Part shown: positions 24,569-32,412 of the stretch, piece after piece
Position numbering within the stretch: position 1 is the stretch's first letter
Layout of the letters: each line of letters opens with the position of its first letter
NCBI GenBank assembly: GCA_015075545.1
Contig: JABTUC010000004.1
Coordinates: 186,001 to 250,000, forward strand
Direction: 5' to 3'
DNA length: 64,000 nucleotides
From: Ideonella sp.
GTDB lineage: Bacteria; Pseudomonadota; Gammaproteobacteria; Burkholderiales; Burkholderiaceae_C
Translations under genes and position numbers: made by a program
Notes under the pieces: generated by a model
Told to the model about the DNA's origin: nothing
Seen by the model: the letters and a program-made list of their open reading frames with translations, nothing else
The model's database searches: none

Positions 24569-24672
24569 GCCGTTCGATGATGCAACCCTGCGCGCGTCTC
24601 TCAGCCGATTCTTTGTCGCTTCGGGCTTGGCGAGCGGCACAGGCGCGCGATGTACGGCACAAATCCGTCACA
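24565..24672 (+). pseudogene. Second, more decayed copy of the integrase 3' end
   Basis: This segment aligns along its whole length with 24413-24522. For example, GAGC-TATTCGATGGTCCAACG matches GAGC-CGTTCGATGATGCAACC, and GGCACAGGCGCGCG with a following ACGGCACA-ATCCGTCACA is nearly identical in both. The offset is about 152 bases, dropping to 150 at the end. Its translation (SMMQPCARLSADS) echoes SMVQRYAHLAADH, but the Tyr has become Cys. It is a leftover of a related integrase gene. Confidence 0.75.
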
Positions 24673-24741
24673 GCCGAAGAGAGCACGAGCGACGCCACAG
24701 TGCGCGGAATCGCGCAAGTGCTTGTCGAGAGAGAGGAATTC

Positions 24742-24817
24742 TGGTGGGCCCTGTAGGATTCGAACCTACGACCAACGGATTAAGAGTCCGCTGCTCTACC
24801 AGCTGAGCTAAGAGCCC
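24742..24817 (-). tRNA. tRNA-Lys (anticodon CTT)
   Basis: A 76-base cloverleaf including an encoded CCA. The acceptor stem is GGGCTCT/AGGGCCC with one G-U pair. The anticodon loop CTCTTAA places CTT at positions 34-36, and the T-loop is TTCGAAT. The 3' end faces the accessory region, the usual side for integration. Confidence 0.95.
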
Positions 24818-24853
24818 TTGTTCGCGCCACCGGCGCCGGACTTCTCGATCCGA

Positions 24854-24929
24854 TGGTGGGTCGTGCAGGATTCGAACCTGCGACCAACGGATTAAAAGTC
24901 CGCTGCTCTACCGACTGAGCTAACGACCC
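24854..24929 (-). tRNA. tRNA-Lys (anticodon TTT)
   Basis: A 76-base cloverleaf with encoded CCA. The acceptor stem is GGGTCGT/ACGACCC, the anticodon loop is CTTTTAA, and the T-loop is TTCGAAT. It lies 36 bases upstream of the CTT tRNA on the same strand, so the two are probably one transcript. Confidence 0.95.
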
Positions 24930-24946
24930 CGGGGGTAGAGCGCGCG

Positions 24947-24952
24947 ATTCTA
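24947..24952 (-). promoter_or_regulatory. Possible -10 box for the tRNA-Lys pair
   Basis: On the minus strand TAGAAT lies 17 bases before the first base of tRNA-Lys(TTT). No good -35 is visible at the expected distance, which falls at the tcdA 3' end. Position-based call. Confidence 0.35.
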
Positions 24953-24963
24953 GCACCGCACTT

Positions 24964-25782
24964 TCAGGGCTCCGCGCTGCGCGCGGCCGCGATCGCCTGC
25001 ATCAACTCGCCGGCGGCCACCATGCCGAAAGTGGCGGTGACCGCCACGCTCGAACCGTAGCCGTGACAGTTGAGGCTGCCGTCGCTCGGTGCCGCATCGG
25101 CGGCGCAGGCGTCGGCATCGGGCCGCGCCACCGCTTCGCGCGAGAACACGCAGCGCAGCCCGATCGACCCGCTGCGCGCGGCGCCGGCCTTGCGCAGCCG
25201 CTGACGCAGCGCGGCCAGCAGCGGGTCGTGCGTCACGTCGGCCAAGTCGGCCACCTCGACGCGTTGCGCCGCGCGCTTGCCGCCGGCGGCGCCGGCGCAG
25301 ACGGTAGGCACCTTGGCTTGCAAAGCCCACTGCGCGATCGCCAGCTTGGCGCGCACCTGGTCGCAGGCATCGACGACGCCGTCGACCGCGCGCCCTTGCA
25401 GCAGCGCGGGCCAGTTGTCGGGCTCGACGAAGGCCTCGATCGCCTGCACGTCGCACGCCGGGTGGATCTGCGCGATGCGCTCGCGCAGCGCCAGCGGCTT
25501 GGCCTGGCCGAGCGTGGACTGCAGCGCCTGCAGCTGGCGGTTGATGTTCGACTCGGCGACGTGGTCGAGGTCGATCAGCGTCAGCGCCGCCACGCCGCTG
25601 CGCGCCAGCGCCTCCACCGCCCACGAGCCGACGCCGCCCAGCCCCACCACCGCGACGTGCGCAGCGCGCAGTCGCCGGTAGCCCGCGTCGCCGTACAGGC
25701 GCCGCACGCCGCCGAAGCGGCGCTCGAAGTTGGGCTCACCGCCATGCGAAGCCGCCAGCGACGCGGCTGCCACAGGGCTCAT
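24964..25782 (-). CDS. tcdA: tRNA threonylcarbamoyladenosine dehydratase
   Basis: I chose the ATG at 25782, giving 272 residues beginning MSPVAAASLAAS. The ThiF/E1-like nucleotide-binding fold is clear. ERRFGGVRRLYG precedes VAVVGLGGVGSWAVEALARSG near residue 43, followed by LIDLDHVAESNINRQ, VDACDQVRAK and a CAGAAGGK segment. TcdA (CsdL) cyclises t6A37 in ANN-decoding tRNAs to ct6A using ATP. Its position beside two tRNA-Lys genes, which are natural substrates, may be coincidence. It starts five bases after the stop of the transporter gene upstream. Confidence 0.88.
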   Translation of the reverse strand: MSPVAAASLAASHGGEPNFERRFGGVRRLYGDAGYRRLRAAHVAVVGLGGVGSWAVEALARSGVAALTLIDLDHVAESNINRQLQALQSTLGQAKPLALRERIAQIHPACDVQAIEAFVEPDNWPALLQGRAVDGVVDACDQVRAKLAIAQWALQAKVPTVCAGAAGGKRAAQRVEVADLADVTHDPLLAALRQRLRKAGAARSGSIGLRCVFSREAVARPDADACAADAAPSDGSLNCHGYGSSVAVTATFGMVAAGELMQAIAAARSAEP

Positions 25783-25787
25783 CGTGC

Positions 25788-26906
25788 TCAGGCCGCGCGC
25801 TCCAGCCGCCAGGTCTGCCAGCGCAGCGCGGCCACGCCGCCGGTGAGGATGCCGGCCAGCGCGACGACGCTGCCGATCGACAGCGTCGACAGCCCCGACA
25901 GGCCCTGCCCGATCGTGCAGCCGAGCGCGGTGATGCCGCCCACGCCCATCAGCGTGGCGCCGATCAGGTGGCTGGCCGTGTCCTCGGCGTTGCGAAAGCC
26001 CTCCCAGTGGAAGCTGCGCGTGGCCAGCGCCACCGCGGCGCTGCCGAGCACGACGCCCACCGCGCTGACGATGCCGATCGTCAGCACCTTGCTGGCGTCG
26101 CTGAAGAAGAGCAGCCAGTCGATCGCGTAGGCCAGCGGCGCCACGAAGCTGAGCGACTCCATGCGCTGCGAGTTGGTGGCGAGAAACGCCTCCTCGAGCG
26201 TGGCCGGGTGCTCGGCCAGGTGGCCGAGGCGCCCCGACACCGCCCACAGCACGGCGATCACCACGCCGATGCCGATGCCGCCGAGCAGCACGTCGCCGCG
26301 GCGCCCTTCGGGGCGGGCCAGCGCCCAGGCCAGCAGGCCGCCGCCAACCACGAGCCCAAGCGCCACCGCCCAGGTTGCGCGCGCGATGCCGCTGGCCCAG
26401 GCGAGCAGCGACGGCAGATCCTGCCCCGCGGGCAGCGTGAACGCCACGCGGTCGACGGTGTTCACGCGCCACACCGCGGTGAGGCCCTTCAGCGTCGCGA
26501 ACGCCGACAAGCCCAGCACCACGAACACCACCAGCGACTTCAGGTTGCCGCCGCCCACGCGCACCAGCGTCTTGCTGCCGCAGCCCGACGCCAGCACCAT
26601 GCCGAAGCCGAACATCAGGCCGCCCACCAGGTTGCTCAGCACGACCAGCCGCGGCACGCCGTAGATCGAGTGCCCGGCCTGCACCCAGCCCAGCGCCACC
26701 ATCGCGTTGAAGCCGAGCACCGCCACGCCGGCGGCCAGCGCCCACATGCGCATGCGCGCCCAGTCGCCCATCGCCACGATGTCGGACAGCGCGCCCATGG
26801 TGCAGAAGTGCGTGCGCTGGGCGATCGCGCCGAACGCGAGCCCGAGCGCGAACGCCGCCCACAGCACCTGCGTGGTCAGCGTCTGAACCTGCGCGTCGGT
26901 GAGCAT
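25788..26906 (-). CDS. YeeE/YedE-family thiosulfate/sulfur transporter
   Basis: 372 residues with about nine to ten membrane helices. Conserved Cys motifs of the TsuA/YeeE family are RTHFCTMGA near residue 31, ASGCGSKTLVR near residue 107, and GCTIGQGLSG near residue 330. In TsuA these Cys residues relay thiosulfate through the membrane. The full-length protein appears to contain both halves of the fold. It is upstream of and tightly linked to tcdA; the functional link is not obvious. Confidence 0.85.
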   Translation of the reverse strand: MLTDAQVQTLTTQVLWAAFALGLAFGAIAQRTHFCTMGALSDIVAMGDWARMRMWALAAGVAVLGFNAMVALGWVQAGHSIYGVPRLVVLSNLVGGLMFGFGMVLASGCGSKTLVRVGGGNLKSLVVFVVLGLSAFATLKGLTAVWRVNTVDRVAFTLPAGQDLPSLLAWASGIARATWAVALGLVVGGGLLAWALARPEGRRGDVLLGGIGIGVVIAVLWAVSGRLGHLAEHPATLEEAFLATNSQRMESLSFVAPLAYAIDWLLFFSDASKVLTIGIVSAVGVVLGSAAVALATRSFHWEGFRNAEDTASHLIGATLMGVGGITALGCTIGQGLSGLSTLSIGSVVALAGILTGGVAALRWQTWRLERAA

Positions 26907-26982
26907 CGTTCGGTCGAAGAGGCCAGGGTTGTTCGAGCCGTGGCCGGCTCGTGAGCTGCGCGAGCCGCCGGCTCGCGGCGCG

Positions 26983-27771
26983 TTACTTTAGCGCCGCCAG
27001 GCGCTCGCGGCCGGCCTGCGCCGCCTCGGATTTCGGATAGGTCTTGAGCAGCTCGGCGATCGTCGCGCGGGCGCCCTTGACGTCCTTGGATTCGATCTGG
27101 CAGTTGGCCACCGCCAGCAGCGCCTCGGGCGCGCGCGGGCTGTCGGGCGAGCTGGCGACCAGGGCGCGGAACGACGCGATCGCATCCTTGTACTCGCGCT
27201 TGCCGTATTGGGCGTTGCCGAGCCAGAAGCGCGCGCTGTCGACATAGCCGCTGGCGGGGTAGCGCCGCAGGAAGGCGCCGAACAGTACCGCCGCCTTGTC
27301 GTAGTCGCCGTTGCGCAGCGACGCCAGCGAATCGTCGAACAGGCGCTTCTCTTCGGGGTCGGCCATGAACTCGCGGCCGTCGACCGTGACCTTCACCGGC
27401 TCGAGCTTGCGGATGCGGTCGTCGACGCCCTGGGTGATGTCTTTCTGGCGGCGCTGCACGTCGGCCAGGTCGCGCGTGAGCTGCTCGTCGGCGCCGCGCA
27501 GCTTGGCGATCTCGCCACGCAGCGACTCGAGCTGCCCGTTGAGCTCGAGCACGCTGCGCTGCAGCACCTGCACCTGCTCGAGCAACTGCGCCTGGGCCTT
27601 GGCCGCGGCGTCGGCCTGCCTGGCGTTGGCCTGCTCGAGCTGCTGCACCTTCTGCCGCAGCTCGAGGATCGCGTTGCGTGCTTCGTCGTCGGCGAACAGC
27701 GCGGCGCGTGCCGGCAGCGCGAGCACGAGCCATGCGAACCCCACGACCAATCCACGTGCCAACGTGCTCAT
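26983..27771 (-). CDS. cpoB: Cell division coordinator CpoB (YbgF)
   Basis: I chose the ATG at 27771, giving 262 residues. A signal peptide ends near LPARAALFADD. A coiled coil of about residues 33-115 follows (LRQKVQQLEQANARQ and later heptads), with a C-terminal TPR region from about 145 (RLFDDSLASLRNGDYDKAA, FWLGNAQYGKREYKDAI). CpoB couples the Tol-Pal constriction machinery to peptidoglycan synthesis in the periplasm. Its position after tolB and pal is the standard order. A 290-base hairpin-rich insert separates it from pal. Confidence 0.92.
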   Translation of the reverse strand: MSTLARGLVVGFAWLVLALPARAALFADDEARNAILELRQKVQQLEQANARQADAAAKAQAQLLEQVQVLQRSVLELNGQLESLRGEIAKLRGADEQLTRDLADVQRRQKDITQGVDDRIRKLEPVKVTVDGREFMADPEEKRLFDDSLASLRNGDYDKAAVLFGAFLRRYPASGYVDSARFWLGNAQYGKREYKDAIASFRALVASSPDSPRAPEALLAVANCQIESKDVKGARATIAELLKTYPKSEAAQAGRERLAALK

Positions 27772-28061
27772 CTCGCCACCCTCACGCTGATTGCCACGGG
27801 CCGATCCATCGCCCCCCAGCGAACACCGCGGAGCGAAGGCCGCGACTCCAAGCCGACCTGCGTCGGCTTGGACGGCCTGAGCGCCTGCCGGCTCCGACGG
27901 CAGGCCCGGCTTCGCCGGTCCGCTGGTGTGCCTTGCAGGCCGCGTCGAGCCTCGCGGCTCGACCGCTCGCCAGGCACGAAAGGTTCGCCGGACCTTCCGT
28001 GTCCGGGCTCGCCCCCCTCGAGGGGGAGGCGGCCGCCAGGCCGCTTCGGGGGTGGGCCATT
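27772..28061. repeat. Cluster of hairpin repeats between pal and cpoB
   Basis: No gene is seen. Perfect or near-perfect hairpins are stacked here. CCAAGCCGAC/GTCGGCTTGG spans 27848-27871 with a 4-base loop, GCCTGCCG/CGGCAGGC spans 27883-27905, and GTCGAGCC/GGCTCGAC spans 27944-27963. CCCCCTCGAGGGGG lies at 28013-28026 and GCGGCC/GGCCGC at 28029-28044. The arrangement resembles REP/BIME-type extragenic palindromes. It may act as mRNA stabiliser or attenuator inside the operon. Confidence 0.65.
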
Positions 28062-28604
28062 TCACCGGTCCTTCAGCTCGGCGCGGCGGTTCTTGGCCCA
28101 GGCGGCTTCGTCGTGGCCATCGACGGCGGGACGCTCTTCGCCGAAGCTCACCGCCTCGAGCTGGCTGTTGCCGGCGCCCAGCAGTTCGAGCGCCTTCACC
28201 ACCGCCTCGGCGCGCCGCTGTCCGAGCGCGAGGTTGTACTCGCGTCCGCCGCGCTCGTCGGTGTTGCCTTCGACCACCATCTTCTTGCTCTTGTTGGTGC
28301 TCAGCACGCGCCCGTAAGCCTCGATCAGCGGCCGGAACTCGTCCTTGATGGCATAGCTGTCGAAGTCGAAGTACACGACGCGGCCGAACCGGCTGGCGGC
28401 CGACGCTTCGAGTTTGGTGGCGTCGACGGTGGCCACCTGCGATTGCGAGGTGGTGGCACCACTGCCGGCGGCGCCGGCGCCGCCGGCAGTGCTGGGCTTG
28501 GCGTTGACCACCGGGGCGCCCTCGTCGAGCTTGACCGACGAGCCGCAGCCGGCGAGCCCGACACCGACCAGCACTGCGCATAGCGAGGTTCGAATCAGCT
28601 TCAT
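28062..28604 (-). CDS. pal: Peptidoglycan-associated lipoprotein Pal
   Basis: 180 residues. The lipoprotein signal has the lipobox LAGC (residues 17-20), followed by an Ala/Gly/Ser linker. The OmpA-like peptidoglycan-binding domain runs from about residue 70, with VYFDFDSYAIKDEF, EGNTDERGGREYN and NLALGQRRAEAV. Pal anchors the outer membrane to peptidoglycan and binds TolB. It starts 29 bases after the tolB stop. Confidence 0.95.
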   Translation of the reverse strand: MKLIRTSLCAVLVGVGLAGCGSSVKLDEGAPVVNAKPSTAGGAGAAGSGATTSQSQVATVDATKLEASAASRFGRVVYFDFDSYAIKDEFRPLIEAYGRVLSTNKSKKMVVEGNTDERGGREYNLALGQRRAEAVVKALELLGAGNSQLEAVSFGEERPAVDGHDEAAWAKNRRAELKDR

Positions 28605-28633
28605 GGTGGCACTCCTCTTGGTGTAGTGGCCGG

Positions 28634-29929
28634 TCAGCGGCCGAAAGGTCCCCAGTTCGGCTCGCGCACATCCTCGCCCGACGACAGCAGTCGGGTGCGG
28701 ATGCGGCCGTCGAGCGTGGTGGTCATCAGCACGTCGCGCCCTTGCGCGCGCGTGGCGTAGATGATCAGCTTGCCATTGGGCGCGAAGCTCGGATTCTCGT
28801 CGTCCACCGTGTCGCTGAGGGTGCGCACGGTGCCGCTGGCGAGGTCGAGCGTGGTCACCTTGAACTCGCCGGCATTGCGATTGATGTAGGCCAGCGTCTT
28901 GCCGTCGGGGCTGATCGCGGGGCTGATGTTGTAGCTGCCGGTGAAGGTCACGCGCTCGGGGCTGCCGCCGGCCACCGGCACGCGGTAGATCTGCGGGCTG
29001 CCGCCGCGATCGCTGACGAAGTAGATGCTCTTGCCGTCGGGAGCGAACACCGGCTCGGTGTCGATGGCGCTGCTTTGCGTGACGCGGCGCAGGTTGCCGC
29101 CCCTGGGGTCCATCAGGTAGATCTGCGAATTGCCGTCGCGCGACAACGTGACGGCCAGCGCGCTGCCGTCGGGCGACCATGCCGGTGCGCTGTTGCTGCC
29201 GCGGAAATTGGCCACCACGTGGCGCTCGCCGGTGGCCACGTTCTGCACCCAGACCACCGCCTTGCCGCTCTCGAACGACACGTAGGCGAGCGACTTGCCG
29301 TCGGGCGACCAAGTGGGCGAGATGATCGCCTGTGTGCTGTTGAGCGCCACCTGACCGCCCTCGCCGTCGGCATCGGTGATGCGCAGCGTATAGCGGTTGG
29401 CCACCCGCGTGACGTAGACGATGCGGGTCGAGAAGACGCCCTTGTCGCCGGTGAGCCGCTCGTACACCGCATCGGCGATGCGGTGCGCGGTGAGCCGCAG
29501 ATCGGGCGCCGGCACCGCGTAGGCCTGGCCGCCGAGATCGGCGCCCTTGACCACGTCCCACAGCTTGTAGCGCACGTCGAAGCGGCCGTCGACGAGCCGC
29601 GTGGCCGAGCCGGCCACCAAGGCATCGGCGCCGCGGGTGCGCCATTCGCTGTAGTTGGGCTGCGAGGTCTCGTCGAGATTGCCGCTCGAATCGACGACGC
29701 GGAACACCCCCGAGCGCTCGAGGTCGGCGCGCACGATGCCGGAGATCGACTGACCGGACTTGTCTTCGTCGCGGAACTTGGCGATGCCGATCGGCAACTG
29801 GGTGGCGCCGACGCCCGAGATCTCGACGCGGAACTGCGCCTGCACGCGCTGCAGCGCACCGGCGGCGAGAGCGCCGGCCAGCCATCGACGGCGCGACGGG
29901 CTCAGCGGCTTCTCGGGCGAGATCGGCAT
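28634..29929 (-). CDS. tolB: Tol-Pal system protein TolB
   Basis: The ATG at 29929 gives 431 residues. The N-terminal domain includes IGIAKFRDEDKSGQ and a region with RYKLWDVVKG. A six-bladed propeller follows, with repeated blade motifs (SPTWSPDGKSLAYVS, APAWSPDGSALAVT, EPVFAPDGKSIYFVS, SPAISPDGKTLAYIN). It is periplasmic and links Pal to TolA. The leader reads PSRRRWLAGALAAG, with paired arginines, instead of a simple Lys-rich Sec leader. tolQ, tolR and tolA are not in the window. Confidence 0.94.
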   Translation of the reverse strand: MPISPEKPLSPSRRRWLAGALAAGALQRVQAQFRVEISGVGATQLPIGIAKFRDEDKSGQSISGIVRADLERSGVFRVVDSSGNLDETSQPNYSEWRTRGADALVAGSATRLVDGRFDVRYKLWDVVKGADLGGQAYAVPAPDLRLTAHRIADAVYERLTGDKGVFSTRIVYVTRVANRYTLRITDADGEGGQVALNSTQAIISPTWSPDGKSLAYVSFESGKAVVWVQNVATGERHVVANFRGSNSAPAWSPDGSALAVTLSRDGNSQIYLMDPRGGNLRRVTQSSAIDTEPVFAPDGKSIYFVSDRGGSPQIYRVPVAGGSPERVTFTGSYNISPAISPDGKTLAYINRNAGEFKVTTLDLASGTVRTLSDTVDDENPSFAPNGKLIIYATRAQGRDVLMTTTLDGRIRTRLLSSGEDVREPNWGPFGR

Positions 29930-30073
29930 GAAGTGTTGTGGATTCGCTTCGGCGGCCCGGGTTCCAGGCTGGCCCGCGCGTGCTGGGTGCGCATTGTAGG
30001 CAGGTGAGGCACCGATAATCGTCAGTTGTCGTGTCAGAGCGGTCGCCCCGACGACCTCGAAGGCCTGCCGCCG

Positions 30074-31819
30074 ATGGCCACTGTGTTGCAGCGCGTCTCC
30101 CGCATCGCTCCGTATTTTCGCAGCGGGCGCGCCGGCATCGTGGCGGCGGGCGTGGCCTCGCTGGTGGCCGCGCTCACCGAGCCGGCGCTGCCGGCACTGA
30201 TGAAGCCTCTGCTCGACAAGGGTTTCACCGGGGCCGGCATCCCGTTGTGGCTGGTGCCGGTGGCGATCATCGGCTTGTTCACGCTGCGCGGCGCCGCCGG
30301 CTTCATCGCGCAGTACAGCCTCACATGGGCCGCCAACCAGGCGGCGCAGACACTGCGGCTGCGGCTGTTCGACCACCTGCTGCGTGCCGAGCCCTCGCTG
30401 TTCACGCGCCACTCGGCCAGCAGCCTGACCAACATGCTGGTCTACGAGGTGCAGAGCTCGACCACGGCGCTCGTCAACTCGGTGCTGACGCTGGTGCGCG
30501 ATTCGCTCACGCTGGCGGCGCTGCTGGCGTACCTGCTGTACCTCAACTGGGCCCTCACGCTGGTGATCGCGCTGCTGTTCCCGGCCATCGGCTGGGTCAT
30601 GCGCACCGCGGGGGCGCGCGTGCAGCGCCTGACCAAGGAGGGCCAGCATGCCAACGACGAGCTGGCCTACGTGGTCGAGGAGAACGTGCTGGCCTGGCGC
30701 ATCGTGCGGCTGCACGGCGCAGGGCCCTCGCAGGCGCAGCGCTTCGAGCACCTGAGCAACGCGCTGCGCCGGCTGCTGCTGAAGAACGTGGCCGCGTCGG
30801 CGACGATGACGCCGCTGACGCAGATTCTCGCCGCCAGCGCGATGTCGGCGGTGATCGTGATGGCGCTGTGGCAGAGCGCCCAGGGCGGGCAGACAGTGGG
30901 CGGCTTCGTCGCCTTCATCACCGCGATGCTGATGACGCTGCCGCCGATCCGCCACCTGGCCGACGTGATGGCGCCGATCCTGCGCGGGCTGGCCGCGCTC
31001 GAGCGCAGCATCGATCTGGTCGAGGAAGGCATCAACGAGCGCGGCGGCACGCACGCCGTGGCGCGCGCCGCGGGCCGCATCGACGTCGATGCGGTGACGC
31101 TGCGCTATGCGGCCGAGCAGGCGAGCGCACTCGACGGCTTCACGCTGGCCATCGCACCGGGCGAGACGGTGGCGCTGGTGGGCCCGTCGGGAGCGGGCAA
31201 GTCGTCGCTGGTCAATCTGCTGCCGCGCTTCATCGAGCCGACCGCGGGCGAGATCCGGCTCGACGGCGTGCCGCTGCGCGAGTGGAACATCGAGTCGCTG
31301 CGCCGGCAGTTCGCGCTCGTCAGCCAGGACGTCGTGCTGTTCGACGACAGCGTGGCGGCCAACGTGGTGCTCGGCGCACCGGTCGACGAGGCGCGCGTTC
31401 GCGCCGCGCTGCGCGGCGCCAACCTGCTGGAGTTCGTCGAGTCGCTGCCGCAGGGCCTCTTCAGCGAAATCGGGCACAACGGCAGCCAGCTCTCGGGCGG
31501 CCAGCGGCAACGGCTGGCGATCGCGCGCGCGATCTACAAGGACGCGCCGATCCTGATCTTCGACGAGGCCACCTCGGCGCTCGACAGCGAAGCGGAGCGC
31601 GCGGTGCAGTCGGCGCTCGACGGGCTGATGAAGGGGCGCACGACGCTGGTGATCGCGCACCGCCTGTCGACCATCGAGCACGCCGACCGCGTGGTGGCCA
31701 TCGACGCCGGCCGCCTGGTCGAGCAGGGAACCCATGCCGAGCTGCTGGCGCGCGGCGGGTTGTACGCTCGGCTGCATGCCCTGCAGTTCCGCACGGCCGC
31801 TTCCGGAGACAAACCATGA
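30074..31819 (+). CDS. msbA: MsbA-like lipid A/lipid exporter, ABC transmembrane-ATPase fusion
   Basis: The ATG at 30074 is preferred, giving 581 residues beginning MATVLQRVSRIAPYF; a GTG/TTG start further upstream at 30026 is possible. The N-terminal ABC exporter domain has six helices. The nucleotide-binding domain has Walker A GPSGAGKSS near residue 370, signature LSGGQRQRLAIARAI and Walker B LIFDEATSALD. The size and sequence fit MsbA, which flips lipid A-core across the inner membrane. It is divergent from tolB and its stop overlaps the next gene by four bases. Confidence 0.85.
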   Translation: MATVLQRVSRIAPYFRSGRAGIVAAGVASLVAALTEPALPALMKPLLDKGFTGAGIPLWLVPVAIIGLFTLRGAAGFIAQYSLTWAANQAAQTLRLRLFDHLLRAEPSLFTRHSASSLTNMLVYEVQSSTTALVNSVLTLVRDSLTLAALLAYLLYLNWALTLVIALLFPAIGWVMRTAGARVQRLTKEGQHANDELAYVVEENVLAWRIVRLHGAGPSQAQRFEHLSNALRRLLLKNVAASATMTPLTQILAASAMSAVIVMALWQSAQGGQTVGGFVAFITAMLMTLPPIRHLADVMAPILRGLAALERSIDLVEEGINERGGTHAVARAAGRIDVDAVTLRYAAEQASALDGFTLAIAPGETVALVGPSGAGKSSLVNLLPRFIEPTAGEIRLDGVPLREWNIESLRRQFALVSQDVVLFDDSVAANVVLGAPVDEARVRAALRGANLLEFVESLPQGLFSEIGHNGSQLSGGQRQRLAIARAIYKDAPILIFDEATSALDSEAERAVQSALDGLMKGRTTLVIAHRLSTIEHADRVVAIDAGRLVEQGTHAELLARGGLYARLHALQFRTAASGDKP

Positions 31820-32412
31820 GCCCACCCATCAGTCGCTACCCGGTGCCCGAGATCAAGGACCTGCCGGCCGACCTGCGCGAGCGCATCGTGCAGGTGCAGG
31901 AGAAGGCCGGCTTCGTGCCCAACGTGTTCCTGGTGCTGGCGCACCGCCCCGACGAACTGCGCGCCTTCATGGCCTACCACGACGCGCTGCTGCTCAAGGA
32001 GAGCGGCCATCTCACCAAGGGCGAGCGCGAGATGATCGTCGTCGCCACCTCGGGCGCCAACCGCTGCCTGTACTGCGTGGTGGCGCACGGCGCGATCCTG
32101 CGCGTCTACGAGAAGAAGCCGCTGCTGGCCGACCAGATCGCAGTCAACCCGGCGAAGGCCGACCTCACGCCGCGCCAGCAGGCGATGCTCGCCTTCGCGC
32201 TCAAGGTGACGCGCGAGTCGCACGAGATCGGCGAGGCCGACTTCGCGGCGCTGCGCGCGCACGGCTTCGACGACGAAGACGCCTGGGACATCGCCGCGAT
32301 CAGCGCGTTCTTCGGGCTGTCGAACCGCATGGCCAACGTGGTCGGCATGCGGCCGAACGACGAGTTCTACCTGATGGGCCGCGTGCCGCGATCGAAAAAG
32401 GAACCGACGTGA
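31816..32412 (+). CDS. AhpD-like / uncharacterised peroxidase-related protein
   Basis: 198 residues. The carboxymuconolactone-decarboxylase fold is seen with the CxxC motif in NRCLYCVVAHGAIL, where Cys-x-x-Cys-x-x-x-His matches the thiol-redox centre of AhpD. VPNVFLVLAHRPDELRAF and FFGLSNRMANVVGM are typical of the peroxidase-related subfamily. It likely reduces peroxides through a dithiol. The ATG overlaps the msbA stop and the stop overlaps the next GTG start, so it is co-translated with both. Confidence 0.85.
   Translation: MSPPISRYPVPEIKDLPADLRERIVQVQEKAGFVPNVFLVLAHRPDELRAFMAYHDALLLKESGHLTKGEREMIVVATSGANRCLYCVVAHGAILRVYEKKPLLADQIAVNPAKADLTPRQQAMLAFALKVTRESHEIGEADFAALRAHGFDDEDAWDIAAISAFFGLSNRMANVVGMRPNDEFYLMGRVPRSKKEPT

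Noticed and set aside
24742-24929. Possible direct repeat (att sites) formed by the two tRNA-Lys genes
   Set aside because: Their similarity is that of two isoacceptor tRNAs; both are complete cloverleafs with different acceptor stems, so neither is an att remnant.
25063-26954. Long plus-strand open frames opposite tcdA and the YeeE-like gene
   Set aside because: They encode Arg/His/Ala-rich sequence with no family features and mirror the G/C codon bias of the real minus-strand genes.
28634-31825. A single 1063-codon minus-strand frame spanning tolB and the region opposite msbA
   Set aside because: Only the last 431 residues are TolB; the rest is antisense to msbA and has no homology features.
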